Source: Pseudobdellovibrionaceae bacterium
GTDB lineage: Bacteria; Bdellovibrionota; Bdellovibrionia; Bdellovibrionales; JAMPXM01
Assembly (NCBI GenBank): GCA_913776405.1
Contig: CAJYOV010000120.1
Coordinates: forward strand, 1 to 8,897
Direction of reading: 5' to 3'
DNA: 8,897 bases
Both the position numbers and the translations under genes were made by a program. The notes below the pieces were generated by a model, which was not told where the DNA came from, made no database searches, and was given only the letters and a program-made list of their open reading frames with translations. Below are positions 1 through 6,307 of this stretch, piece after piece. Position 1 is the stretch's first letter. Every line of letters begins with the position of its first letter.

Positions 1-42
1 CTTGTCGCTCACATCGTTTGAGCACAGGCACGGGGGACTAGG

Positions 43-1194
43 ATGGCTGATCCATTCGAAGAGTTTGAGTTTAAACCGCTGACAGAGGGCCTTGGCTTTC
101 ACAAAAAAGCGGAAAAAATCAAAACCGATATCATGTCTGCGAATCTCTCGCGCGATTTGATGCGTGAAACGGCGACGCGCCCTGCGACGTCTGAAAAGCC
201 AAAACAGTCTTCGATCTTTAGCGATCACGAGGCCCCAGTGACGCCAGCGGCGACAACGCCTTACAAAGCGATGACGTCGCAGACGTCTGCAAGCGCGATC
301 ACTCGTGAACCATCGAAGACCGCTTCGCAAAGCATTTCAGAATTGATGGCTTCACTTCCGCCATCGCTCGATTTTTTGGACGACAAACCAGATCTCACGC
401 GCCCGTCGGAAGCCGTACGGAACTCAACTCTTTCGTTCTCGACATCAACTGCTTCTGTGCCGACAGCACCGCTTGCAGCATCGAACACTGAGCGAGACGC
501 GAGCCTAGATCGCCCAACCATTTTCCAACCGCTTGCGCGTGAAGAGTACAAATCACCTATCGCGACGGGTCCGACAGTCGGTAGCGTTCTGCCTGCACCT
601 GGTACGAAAGCCGGTTCGCTTTCGATCACGCCAGCAGCCGCAGTTCCGGCACCGATGGTGCAAAATTCAGCGTACCGCGAGCGCATGAATGAAGGCTTCG
701 CAAAAGCGTTCCCTCAAGGCGAGAAGGCCGTCGAGAAATCACGTGCCACTGCAACTGAAGCCGCGGCGGGTCTTGCACCGGTTGCGACCAATTTCGCAGC
801 GAGTTTGATCGACGCGATGGTCGTTGCGGGTATCTCAACAATTCTTCTCGTTTGCATCATCACGATCACGAAGATCAACTTGATCGCGCTTCTCTCAAAC
901 GCAAGCACGGACGGCAGCACGCAGATGAACTTGGCGCTTTTGTCGCTCGCAGTTCTTCAAGTGTATATGTTGATCTCGCGCGTTTTCGCGGGTGCGACAT
1001 TGGGCGAGTGGGCTTTCGATCTTCAGCTCGGTACAAATGAGCAACAGCGAACGCTGCTTTACCCAGCGCAAGTCCTCTGGCGTACGCTCGTGAATACGAT
1101 CACGGGCTTGATTTTGGTTCCGCTTCTATCGTTCGCGTTCAATCGCGATTTGAGCAAGTACCTCTCGGGCACTCAGCTCTACCGTCGTCTGTAA
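43..1194 (+). CDS. RDD-family membrane protein with long disordered N-terminal region
   Basis: The 383-residue protein has two parts. Residues 1 to about 245 are rich in Ala, Ser, Thr and Pro with no predicted fold. They begin with an acidic stretch followed by a compact motif, FKPLTEGLGFH (residues 10-20). Residues about 248-383 match the RDD family of integral membrane proteins: three hydrophobic segments (about 256-276, 295-315, 346-366), Asp257 at the start of the first, the GATLGEWAFDLQLG loop (317-330) after the second, and an RDLSKYLSGTQLY ending typical of the family's last conserved Asp-Gly-Thr block. The usual first Arg of the R-D-D signature appears replaced (NFAASLID). RDD proteins sit in the inner membrane; some have been linked to ion transport, but the role here is unknown. 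The ATG at 43 follows a GGGGGACTAGG purine-rich site. rfaE2 starts 17 bases after the stop, so the two are probably cotranscribed. Confidence 0.85.
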   Translation: MADPFEEFEFKPLTEGLGFHKKAEKIKTDIMSANLSRDLMRETATRPATSEKPKQSSIFSDHEAPVTPAATTPYKAMTSQTSASAITREPSKTASQSISELMASLPPSLDFLDDKPDLTRPSEAVRNSTLSFSTSTASVPTAPLAASNTERDASLDRPTIFQPLAREEYKSPIATGPTVGSVLPAPGTKAGSLSITPAAAVPAPMVQNSAYRERMNEGFAKAFPQGEKAVEKSRATATEAAAGLAPVATNFAASLIDAMVVAGISTILLVCIITITKINLIALLSNASTDGSTQMNLALLSLAVLQVYMLISRVFAGATLGEWAFDLQLGTNEQQRTLLYPAQVLWRTLVNTITGLILVPLLSFAFNRDLSKYLSGTQLYRRL

Positions 1195-1211
1195 GGGCGA
1201 CGTCTTTCACA

Positions 1212-1679
1212 ATGGGTGTCTTCGCAAAATCCTGGGACGAATTGAATGAGAAGCTTGCGGCTGTGAGAAACGGCCGCAAAGTCGTTTTTACGAACGGCGT
1301 TTTCGACATTCTTCACGTGGGCCACGTTCGTTACCTTCAAGAGGCTCGCTCCCTCGGAGATCTGCTGGTGATCGGCGTAAACACGGATGCAAGCGTTCGC
1401 AAGCTGAAAGGCCCCACGCGCCCTCTTCAGAACGAAGCTTCGCGCGCCGAGATTCTTGCGGGGCTTTGGGCTGTCGACTTCACAGTTCTCTTCGACGAAG
1501 ACACGCCAGAAAAACTCATTCATCTCGTACGCCCAGACGTTCTCGTCAAAGGTGGCGACTACACGGTTGAGACCATCGTCGGCGCGCCTTTTGTGATGTC
1601 GTATGGTGGCAGAGTTCAGCCGCTTCAATTCGTCGACGGTTTTTCAACGACGTCGATCGTCAAAAAGATGCAGAACTAA
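1212..1679 (+). CDS. rfaE2: D-glycero-beta-D-manno-heptose 1-phosphate adenylyltransferase
   Basis: A 155-residue nucleotidyltransferase matching the C-terminal (adenylyltransferase) domain of HldE as a free-standing protein. It transfers AMP from ATP to heptose 1-phosphate to make ADP-heptose, the donor for the LPS inner core, and acts in the cytoplasm. Visible motifs are FTNGVFDILHVGH (residues 26-38) with the HxGH nucleotide-binding signature, the NTDASVRKLKGPTRP block (57-71), EDTPEKLI (96-103), VLVKGGDY (110-117) and DGFSTTSIVKKMQ near the end. All are characteristic of RfaE2. The kinase half (RfaE1/HldE N-terminus) is absent, so a separate kinase must be encoded elsewhere. The length is normal for the stand-alone form. 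The ATG lies 17 bases after the upstream stop, with AGGGCGA (about 1194-1200) as a possible but distant ribosome site. The gene converges with the next one, leaving only 13 bases between stop codons and no visible terminator. Confidence 0.93.
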   Translation: MGVFAKSWDELNEKLAAVRNGRKVVFTNGVFDILHVGHVRYLQEARSLGDLLVIGVNTDASVRKLKGPTRPLQNEASRAEILAGLWAVDFTVLFDEDTPEKLIHLVRPDVLVKGGDYTVETIVGAPFVMSYGGRVQPLQFVDGFSTTSIVKKMQN

Positions 1680-1692
1680 AAAACTTCAAGAT

Positions 1693-2487
1693 TTAGAAGC
1701 GTAAGCCCAGCTTGCCGGAAATGACGGTGACCTCGGTGCGATCAATTTGAAGCGTTAAGAAAACAGGGTCGAAGAATCTCAAGTTCGCGCCGACCACGGT
1801 GTGTAAACCCTCGACGGTTTCTTTTGTTTCTTGGCCGCCGGTCACGCTATTGGCACCGCCCGTATAAGTGCCGTTCGCTTGCATAATGCCAAGCCCCGCG
1901 AAAAGCGAAACCTGATTCACGGTGATGCCACCGATGAGGTCAGCACCGTATGTTGTTGCCGTGAGGATGTTGCCGAAGTTGCCCGCGTTGGCATGGATGA
2001 CGAGCGAGGCGCTCACCGGCAAGTACTGCCCTTGGTAAAAGCCCCAGCGAACCATCGCGCCGTAGAGCGAAATCTCGTCTTGTCGGCGAAACGGTGTGAA
2101 GTGGAGGAAGATATCGACGTCGTTGTAGAGGCCCTTACCGAACGTCAATTTCGGATAGACGACATCTTGCTGCGGTGATGAGAGCCCGTCACCGAGTCTT
2201 GCAAGATCGTCTACGGGGAGGCTCTCAAGTGAGAGACCTAGTTCAAAGCCGGAGTAACCACCCAGCGGATAAGGCTCTGAAAGAATTTTTGAGCCCGTGC
2301 CCAAGCCCACAATCTTAAGCGCCGTCATGCGGTCCGATTCCGAGAGATTGGTTGGAATTTGGAGTGCGGCTTGAGCGGTCGATACCAAAGTCAAAAGTGC
2401 AACGATCAAAACAGCGCAGGCTGAGATCGAAAGCGAAGTGATCGCTGGAGGCACTAAAAAGAAATTCAGGACTCTGGATGATTTCAT
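1693..2487 (-). CDS. Probable outer-membrane beta-barrel protein, unknown function
   Basis: From the ATG at 2487 the protein is 264 residues. An upstream in-frame TTG at 2526 would add 13 residues ahead of the signal peptide and is less likely. Residues 1-40 form a long signal peptide (MKSSRVL, then a hydrophobic core, ending STAQA before ALQIP). The mature part has many short alternating hydrophobic and glycine-rich segments, such as FELGLSLESL, DVDIFLHF, ASLVIHANAG, QVSLFAGLG, ANLRFF and FLTLQIDRTEVTVI. It ends GKLGLRF, and a terminal Phe is the usual beta-signal of barrels inserted by the Bam complex. I recognise no named family; a small porin-like or structural barrel is an inference. The start has only a weak GGGA site. 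A 7-bp hairpin (2503-2520) lies in the short leader. The gene is 83 bases downstream of the Lys-rich gene on the same strand and may be cotranscribed with it. Confidence 0.72.
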   Translation of the reverse strand: MKSSRVLNFFLVPPAITSLSISACAVLIVALLTLVSTAQAALQIPTNLSESDRMTALKIVGLGTGSKILSEPYPLGGYSGFELGLSLESLPVDDLARLGDGLSSPQQDVVYPKLTFGKGLYNDVDIFLHFTPFRRQDEISLYGAMVRWGFYQGQYLPVSASLVIHANAGNFGNILTATTYGADLIGGITVNQVSLFAGLGIMQANGTYTGGANSVTGGQETKETVEGLHTVVGANLRFFDPVFLTLQIDRTEVTVISGKLGLRF

Positions 2488-2570
2488 CAGAGTCCCATGT
2501 TTGTCGGGCGAAGGCCCGGCGGGCAAGCAGATTGTTCGAGAGAGGGCGGGGCGTAACTTCGCTCGAGCGA

Positions 2571-3707
2571 TTAGCTCGGCAGAAGTGTTCGAAGCATTTG
2601 AAGAGTTTGAGCTGACATGCTTCTCACTTGTGAGTTGCTTGAGCCAGCTGCTTTCGCAAGCGAACTTGCGATCGTCTCAAACGTGCGTGTCACGTTTGAC
2701 GCTGGCGAGCGAGTTGTTGTCTGCGTGTCATCCACGGTGCCAGCTGAGCCAGGCTGACCGGCTGTGCCTGTTGAGCTTGAAGACGTGCTCGTAACGGCCT
2801 TTAAGTGCAAGTTCGCCGCGTTTTCGATGTACTGGAGCGCTGTAATTGCTGCGACTACTTCAGTCCCACCGCCAACGATACCGCCGAGGTAACCGACGTA
2901 TTCGAGACGCGTGTACATCTTCATGTACTCAGTCGATTGAGAGCGAACTTTCGCAGCCATCGTCGATTCGTGCGCGACTTCAGCAAGGAGCGTAAAGCTT
3001 GTTTGGCTTGGTGTCGAACCCAGAGCGAGAACTGCAAACTGATGCATGCGCACGTTCTCAGTCGACAGCATTTTCTCGATCGTTCCGAAGAACATTTCAG
3101 ATGAAACTTCGCCGGCTTGAGCGAGCTGAATGAACTTCGAGACGTGTTCATAATCGAGATTTGCCGAAAGGTAAGCAAACCATTCGTCGATCGATTGCGG
3201 ATTCGAGTTTACGCCGCCTGTGTAAGCAGGTGAGTTATTGCCTGCTGCACTGCCCGTGGCAGCAACCTCGTTTGAGTCGTCGGCTTCTTCTTCATCAGCG
3301 GCATCGTCTGGTGTTTGTTCTTCTTTTTCACCAGCGCCTTTAACTTTCTTCTTTTTCTTCTTCTTTTTCTTTTTGTCTTTCTTGTCGTCTTTCTTCTTCT
3401 TGTCGTCTTTTTTTGCGACCTTCTTTTCGTCTTTCTTATCCGTTGGCTTTGCTGCGGGAACGACTGTTACTGAATGAGCCTCGTCGAGACCTGCAACGCG
3501 CTCGATAGTTGAACGAATTTTTTTACGGAAGACAGATGCGCGATATTCCGTTTTACCTTCGTCCAAAAGAACTTGAAGGCGCGCAAGGCGTGCGTTGCGA
3601 TTCGTATCGCGACCGGATTCTTTGCCCGAGAAGTGAGCGGCAGCAACGAGAAGCGACAGAACAACGCCGACTGCGATCGATCCTGTCCAAAACTTTGTAC
3701 CTGTCAT
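2571..3707 (-). CDS. Membrane-anchored protein with Lys/Asp-rich block, unknown function
   Basis: The ATG at 3707 is preceded by GTGGAGG seven bases upstream, a clear ribosome site, so the longer TTG start at 3746 is rejected. The product is 378 residues. Residues about 7-26 are a hydrophobic anchor or uncleaved signal. Residues 34-75 look like a basic, amphipathic helix. Residues 88-123 are almost entirely Lys with interspersed Asp, followed by an acidic stretch (129-146) and a Gly/Asn/Ser linker. Residues 172-300 appear helical and globular, with paired helices somewhat like HEAT repeats (for example MHQFAVLALGSTPSQ, then TLLAEVAHES). Residues 304-336 are Ser/Thr/Gly-rich, then a final helix runs 339-377. 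No catalytic motif is visible. The anchor suggests the rest lies in the periplasm, where the polycation could bind peptidoglycan, LPS or nucleic acid; that is inference. The family is not recognised. Confidence 0.78.
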   Translation of the reverse strand: MTGTKFWTGSIAVGVVLSLLVAAAHFSGKESGRDTNRNARLARLQVLLDEGKTEYRASVFRKKIRSTIERVAGLDEAHSVTVVPAAKPTDKKDEKKVAKKDDKKKKDDKKDKKKKKKKKKKVKGAGEKEEQTPDDAADEEEADDSNEVAATGSAAGNNSPAYTGGVNSNPQSIDEWFAYLSANLDYEHVSKFIQLAQAGEVSSEMFFGTIEKMLSTENVRMHQFAVLALGSTPSQTSFTLLAEVAHESTMAAKVRSQSTEYMKMYTRLEYVGYLGGIVGGGTEVVAAITALQYIENAANLHLKAVTSTSSSSTGTAGQPGSAGTVDDTQTTTRSPASNVTRTFETIASSLAKAAGSSNSQVRSMSAQTLQMLRTLLPS

Positions 3708-3915
3708 CTGAGCCTCCACTTCACCTTCAACCCTTTCTCTTCGCAAAGAGCGCGCCGTGCCGGCTCTTCCGTAACGTGTTGGTTTCTTGGTGGATTTCGC
3801 GTTTTTGCGCGTTGGTCGGCGAGCCTGTGAGTGTCGAAAGTTCTGACAGGGGGTGTGAGGCGGCCAAAAAGGCGTGCATTTTCAGTAGCTTAGCCGTATT
3901 AGTTTTCTAACTGTT

Positions 3916-4803
3916 ATGAGTGACCAAACGGGCGAACTTCTAAAATCAACAAAAGCCGGGGACTTGCGCGCCTTTGCAAAATTCTTGAGTGCTCTCGAGC
4001 GTCAAGGGCCGGCGTGTTTGAAGCATCACCCTGAACTTTTGCGCCCGCCCCAAATGGCGTTCCGATTCGGCATCACGGGCCCGCCGGGCGCCGGTAAATC
4101 AACTTTGATTGGTCGCTTGATCGGCCTTCTGCGCGCCGAAGGTCTTCGTGTCGGCGTCATGGCTGTCGACCCGTCGAGCCCTTTCACGAAAGGCGCCATC
4201 TTAGGTGATCGAATTCGCTACACGGAGCATTTTGGCGATCAAGGTGTCTTCATTCGATCGCTCGGCTCAAGGGGCAGTCTCGGCGGGCTTTCATCGTCGG
4301 CGTATTTGATGGTTCGCGCCTTCGATCTCGCGAAATTCGATATCGTTCTTCTCGAAACGGTAGGTGTCGGCCAGACAGAACTTGAGATCATGAACGTTGC
4401 CGACGAAGTCGCCGTCACACTCGTGCCTGAGTCTGGCGACTCGATTCAAGGCATGAAAGCCGGGCTCCTCGAGATCGCAAACTTGTTCATCGTTAATAAA
4501 GGCGATCGCCCAGGCGCCGATATCTTTATTCGCGAATTAGAAGCGGCTCTGCATTTGGATCCACGCGCACCGGCGAAAGGAATTCCAATCCTTAAGACAT
4601 CCGCTCTGACGGGCGACGGTCTTTCGACGCTTGTTGATCATCTGAAATCAAAGATTGCAGATGGCTCTTGGAAATCGCGAAGACTCGAACTGGATCGTAT
4701 CCGCGCCGAAGCGAAATCACTTTTGCGCAATCAGGCCGAGCGCGCGATCGAGCAGCAGACCGCCGCAGTCGATTCTCTCGAGGCGTTCGCGCATCTTTTC
4801 TAA
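3916..4803 (+). CDS. meaB: MeaB/ArgK-type G3E GTPase, methylmalonyl-CoA mutase chaperone
   Basis: A 295-residue GTPase of the MeaB/MMAA family. These proteins gate delivery of adenosylcobalamin to methylmalonyl-CoA mutase (or related acyl-CoA mutases) and protect the enzyme from inactivation, in the cytoplasm. Motifs seen are the Walker A GPPGAGKST (residues 55-63), the DPSSPF switch block (85-90) followed by GDRIRY, LGSRGSLGGLS (116-126), ETVGVGQTE (147-155), NKGD (194-197) as the guanine-specificity motif, and SALTGDG (229-235). The length is slightly below the usual 300-330 residues, with a trimmed C-terminal dimerisation arm. The ATG at 3916 has no good ribosome site, so a short-leader or leaderless message is possible. 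The mutase genes that often sit beside meaB are not in this window; its neighbours relate to motility, so the client enzyme must be encoded elsewhere. Confidence 0.93.
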   Translation: MSDQTGELLKSTKAGDLRAFAKFLSALERQGPACLKHHPELLRPPQMAFRFGITGPPGAGKSTLIGRLIGLLRAEGLRVGVMAVDPSSPFTKGAILGDRIRYTEHFGDQGVFIRSLGSRGSLGGLSSSAYLMVRAFDLAKFDIVLLETVGVGQTELEIMNVADEVAVTLVPESGDSIQGMKAGLLEIANLFIVNKGDRPGADIFIRELEAALHLDPRAPAKGIPILKTSALTGDGLSTLVDHLKSKIADGSWKSRRLELDRIRAEAKSLLRNQAERAIEQQTAAVDSLEAFAHLF

Positions 4804-4852
4804 CCGCAAGTGTGACCCAGGCTGACCTCTAGCGAGTCCTCTATGCCAACCT

Positions 4853-4879
4853 TAAGAGTGCTAGACCTTCGTCCGATAG
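4853..4879 (+). promoter_or_regulatory. Possible sigma-28 promoter upstream of the PilZ gene pair
   Basis: TAAGAGTG, 11 bases, then TCCGATAG. The flagellar sigma-28 consensus is TAAAGTTT-N11-GCCGATAA. The -10 half matches at 6 of 8 positions and the -35 half at 4 of 8, with exactly the right spacing, the same as the stronger element before the flagellin gene. Transcription would begin near 4886-4888, right at the proposed GTG start, so the message would be leaderless or nearly so. That coincidence weakens the call. Confidence 0.35.
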
Positions 4880-4885
4880 GTTGGT

Positions 4886-5215
4886 GTGAGCACAGTCGCT
4901 GTTGCGTCTCAAAGCGAGACAGAAGAATCAAAACCTAAAACGCCGTGGGAACTTACGGCGGACTGTACGCGCTTTGTTCTCAAGTGGAGCGAAGAGTTGC
5001 GACGACCGAAGGTGGAATCGATCTTCGATGTTTTAAGAGGCGAAGTGCGTAGACGCCAGGGTTTGAGGGCTTACGGTGTGAAGCGCATAAGCTCAAGATC
5101 GAATGCCAAGACACTTCGGAGCCAGGCGAGCGCTTCAGCTCTTTTGCCGGCTGAGACAGCGCGCGCTATTCCTGCGTATGCGCCTAAACTTCTTTCTAAT
5201 AGCGAAGCTGCTTGA
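4886..5215 (+). CDS. Hypothetical 109-residue protein upstream of the PilZ gene
   Basis: The open frame begins with GTG at 4886, preceded by ATAGG five bases upstream, and there is no ATG alternative near the start. It encodes a soluble, Ser/Ala/Arg-rich protein. Residues about 20-60 (PWELTADCTRFVLKWSEELR through VLRGEVRRRQGL) look helical and could form a small domain. The rest, including an Ala-rich tail (about 80-109), looks flexible. No signal peptide, membrane segment or known motif is visible and I do not recognise a family. It ends inside the upstream extension of the PilZ gene: its TGA overlaps an alternative TTG start at 5212, so the two are probably one transcript. This pairing suggests, but does not show, a related role. 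It is less certain than its neighbours because it starts with GTG and lacks homologous features. Confidence 0.6.
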   Translation: MSTVAVASQSETEESKPKTPWELTADCTRFVLKWSEELRRPKVESIFDVLRGEVRRRQGLRAYGVKRISSRSNAKTLRSQASASALLPAETARAIPAYAPKLLSNSEAA

Positions 5216-5229
5216 TAGCGTTGGAGTCG

Positions 5230-5919
5230 ATGTCGGACTCCAATGATTTTCAGCCAGTGACTTTCGAGAAAGAGCGAGAACGCGTTTTTCAAGACCTCGT
5301 TTTGAAGCCGGTACTTGTCACGGCATGGACGCCAGGTTTACGCCCGCTGTTTTTTCACGTCCACGGAGTCGATTCGGCAGGCTTGAATCTGACGGTGGTT
5401 GATGGCGACGGCGCCGAAGGCAGCCAAGGTGACATCGTCGAACTTCTCTTTTCAATGGACGACGGCCAGTATCATCTGCGCACGGAATTGAAGGCAGCTC
5501 TCCATGATCGATGGACAGTCGGTATGGACGGTGAGCTGTCGCGACTTCAACGGCGATCGAATTTTCGTACGATGGTGCCTCGCGGTTTTCAGGCTCTCCT
5601 GAAAGTGACCGGAATTAAAACTCGGCAAATTCAAAAGACAGACATGGCTTTGATCGATATCAGCGCGGGCGGCGCTCGCGTGAGATGGCCCAAATCGGGC
5701 CTTGTTCTGCCTCAAGAGGGCGACGCTTTATCGGCCGAGGTGCGCACACCCGGGCGCGAGATCGAAGTGTTCGGTATCGTGAAAAACATCCGGTTGGACG
5801 CCGACACGGGCGACACGGATGTCGGTCTCGAGTTTCATAATATCTCCGGGCGTGATGAGCAGGCGCTTCTTCAACTGTGTCTCCAAATCAGACGCCACAC
5901 TTCGTACGGCACGCGTTAG
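5230..5919 (+). CDS. YcgR-like PilZ-domain protein, probable c-di-GMP receptor
   Basis: From the ATG at 5230 the protein is 229 residues. The in-frame TTG at 5212, overlapping the preceding TGA, would add six residues and allow translational coupling. GGAG (5223-5226) lies only three bases before the ATG, so the start is not settled. Residues 1-105 form a beta-rich N-terminal domain like the YcgR/flagellar-brake N-domain. Residues 107-220 form a PilZ domain with both c-di-GMP-binding motifs intact: QRRSNFR (107-113, the RxxxR element) and DISAGG (143-148, the D/NxSxxG element), followed by GLEF (199-202) in the last strand. Such proteins bind cyclic di-GMP and in known cases slow or bias the flagellar motor. 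The flagellin gene follows directly, which supports a motility role, but that remains inference. No transmembrane segment is present, so it should be cytoplasmic. Confidence 0.87.
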   Translation: MSDSNDFQPVTFEKERERVFQDLVLKPVLVTAWTPGLRPLFFHVHGVDSAGLNLTVVDGDGAEGSQGDIVELLFSMDDGQYHLRTELKAALHDRWTVGMDGELSRLQRRSNFRTMVPRGFQALLKVTGIKTRQIQKTDMALIDISAGGARVRWPKSGLVLPQEGDALSAEVRTPGREIEVFGIVKNIRLDADTGDTDVGLEFHNISGRDEQALLQLCLQIRRHTSYGTR

Positions 5920-5997
5920 TTTGCAAACGGCTCGCGTTTCGTTTTCTCGATAACGGCGTTTTTCGAGCAAATTTCTGACAATTCCTGGACCAAGGGC

Positions 5998-6024
5998 TAA
6001 AGAAACCTAGACCAAAGCCGAGAA
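5998..6024 (+). promoter_or_regulatory. Sigma-28 (FliA) promoter of the flagellin gene
   Basis: TAAAGAAA (5998-6005), an 11-base spacer, then GCCGAGAA (6017-6024). Against the flagellar consensus TAAAGTTT-N11-GCCGATAA the -35 element matches 5 of 8 including the key TAAA, the -10 element matches 7 of 8, and the spacing is exact. The start of transcription should fall near 6030-6033. Its position upstream of a flagellin gene makes chance unlikely. A short inverted repeat, AGTTC-N5-GAACT (6024-6038), overlaps the expected start point. Confidence 0.8.
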
Positions 6025-6031
6025 GTTCTGT

Positions 6032-6307
6032 GTGAACTCAGCGGTACGTGGGTGGTCATAGGTTCATTCCCTCTGATTAGTTCCCAAAGGCACCTTTAAA
6101 GAGGATCAATCACCCTCTTGAAGAATCGCCCCAGGGACATCCCATCAAAATTGAATTTGTTTTTAGTGACGAGTGAGCGCGACGGGCGTGCTCAGGAGTC
6201 TTTTAAACATCGCAAGGATTGCGCTCGTTCGATGAGAGGTGGGCACCTCGAAACGGACGAAGTCTGTGGGCATTTCGCTTTGAGCGGCGAAGTGAAGGGG
6301 GAATTTT
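6032..6307 (+). other. Long untranslated leader of the flagellin mRNA
   Basis: If transcription starts at the sigma-28 promoter, about 275 bases precede the flagellin ATG. No convincing gene lies here; the one open frame (from TTG at 6118) runs past the flagellin start and lacks a ribosome site. The stretch contains several small hairpins: 6099-6104 with 6114-6119, 6211-6215 with 6219-6223, and 6236-6240 with 6245-6249. It ends with a strong ribosome site, AAGGGGG (6295-6301), six bases before the ATG. The preceding bases 5920-5997 hold only a weak terminator-like repeat across the PilZ stop (5911-5915 with 5933-5937, followed by a T-rich stretch). Confidence 0.6.
6211..6223 (+). promoter_or_regulatory. 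Possible CsrA-binding hairpin in flagellin leader
   Basis: CGCAA-GGA-TTGCG is a perfect 5-bp stem whose three-base loop is GGA. CsrA binds ARGGA motifs presented in hairpin loops, and GCAAGGATTG resembles the known RUACARGGAUGU consensus. A second GGA overlaps the ribosome site (6300-6302), the arrangement used for flagellin repression by CsrA in Bacillus and Campylobacter. The number of GGA triplets in the leader (six) is only slightly above chance, so the call rests on the loop position. Confidence 0.35.

Noticed and set aside
1..42. Possible end of an upstream gene (six codons then TGA at 19-21 in frame 1).
   Set aside because: Too short to tell from chance; another frame also stays open.
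261..686. 141-codon open frame on the minus strand.
   Set aside because: It is antisense to the RDD gene in a region of strong codon bias, with no ribosome site or recognisable domain.
1179..1628. 149-codon minus-strand frame across rfaE2.
   Set aside because: It mirrors an unmistakable rfaE2 gene and has no protein-like features.
2559..2570. Perfect 12-base palindrome TCGCTCGAGCGA next to the stop of the Lys-rich gene.
   Set aside because: No T tract follows and the length is not rare enough; no function can be supported.
2438..2794. 118-codon plus-strand frame.
   Set aside because: It is antisense to the ends of two better-supported minus-strand genes and is not homologous to anything recognised.
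3509..3910. 133-codon plus-strand frame reaching the meaB leader.
   Set aside because: Most of it opposes the well-supported start of the Lys-rich gene, and no ribosome site is present.
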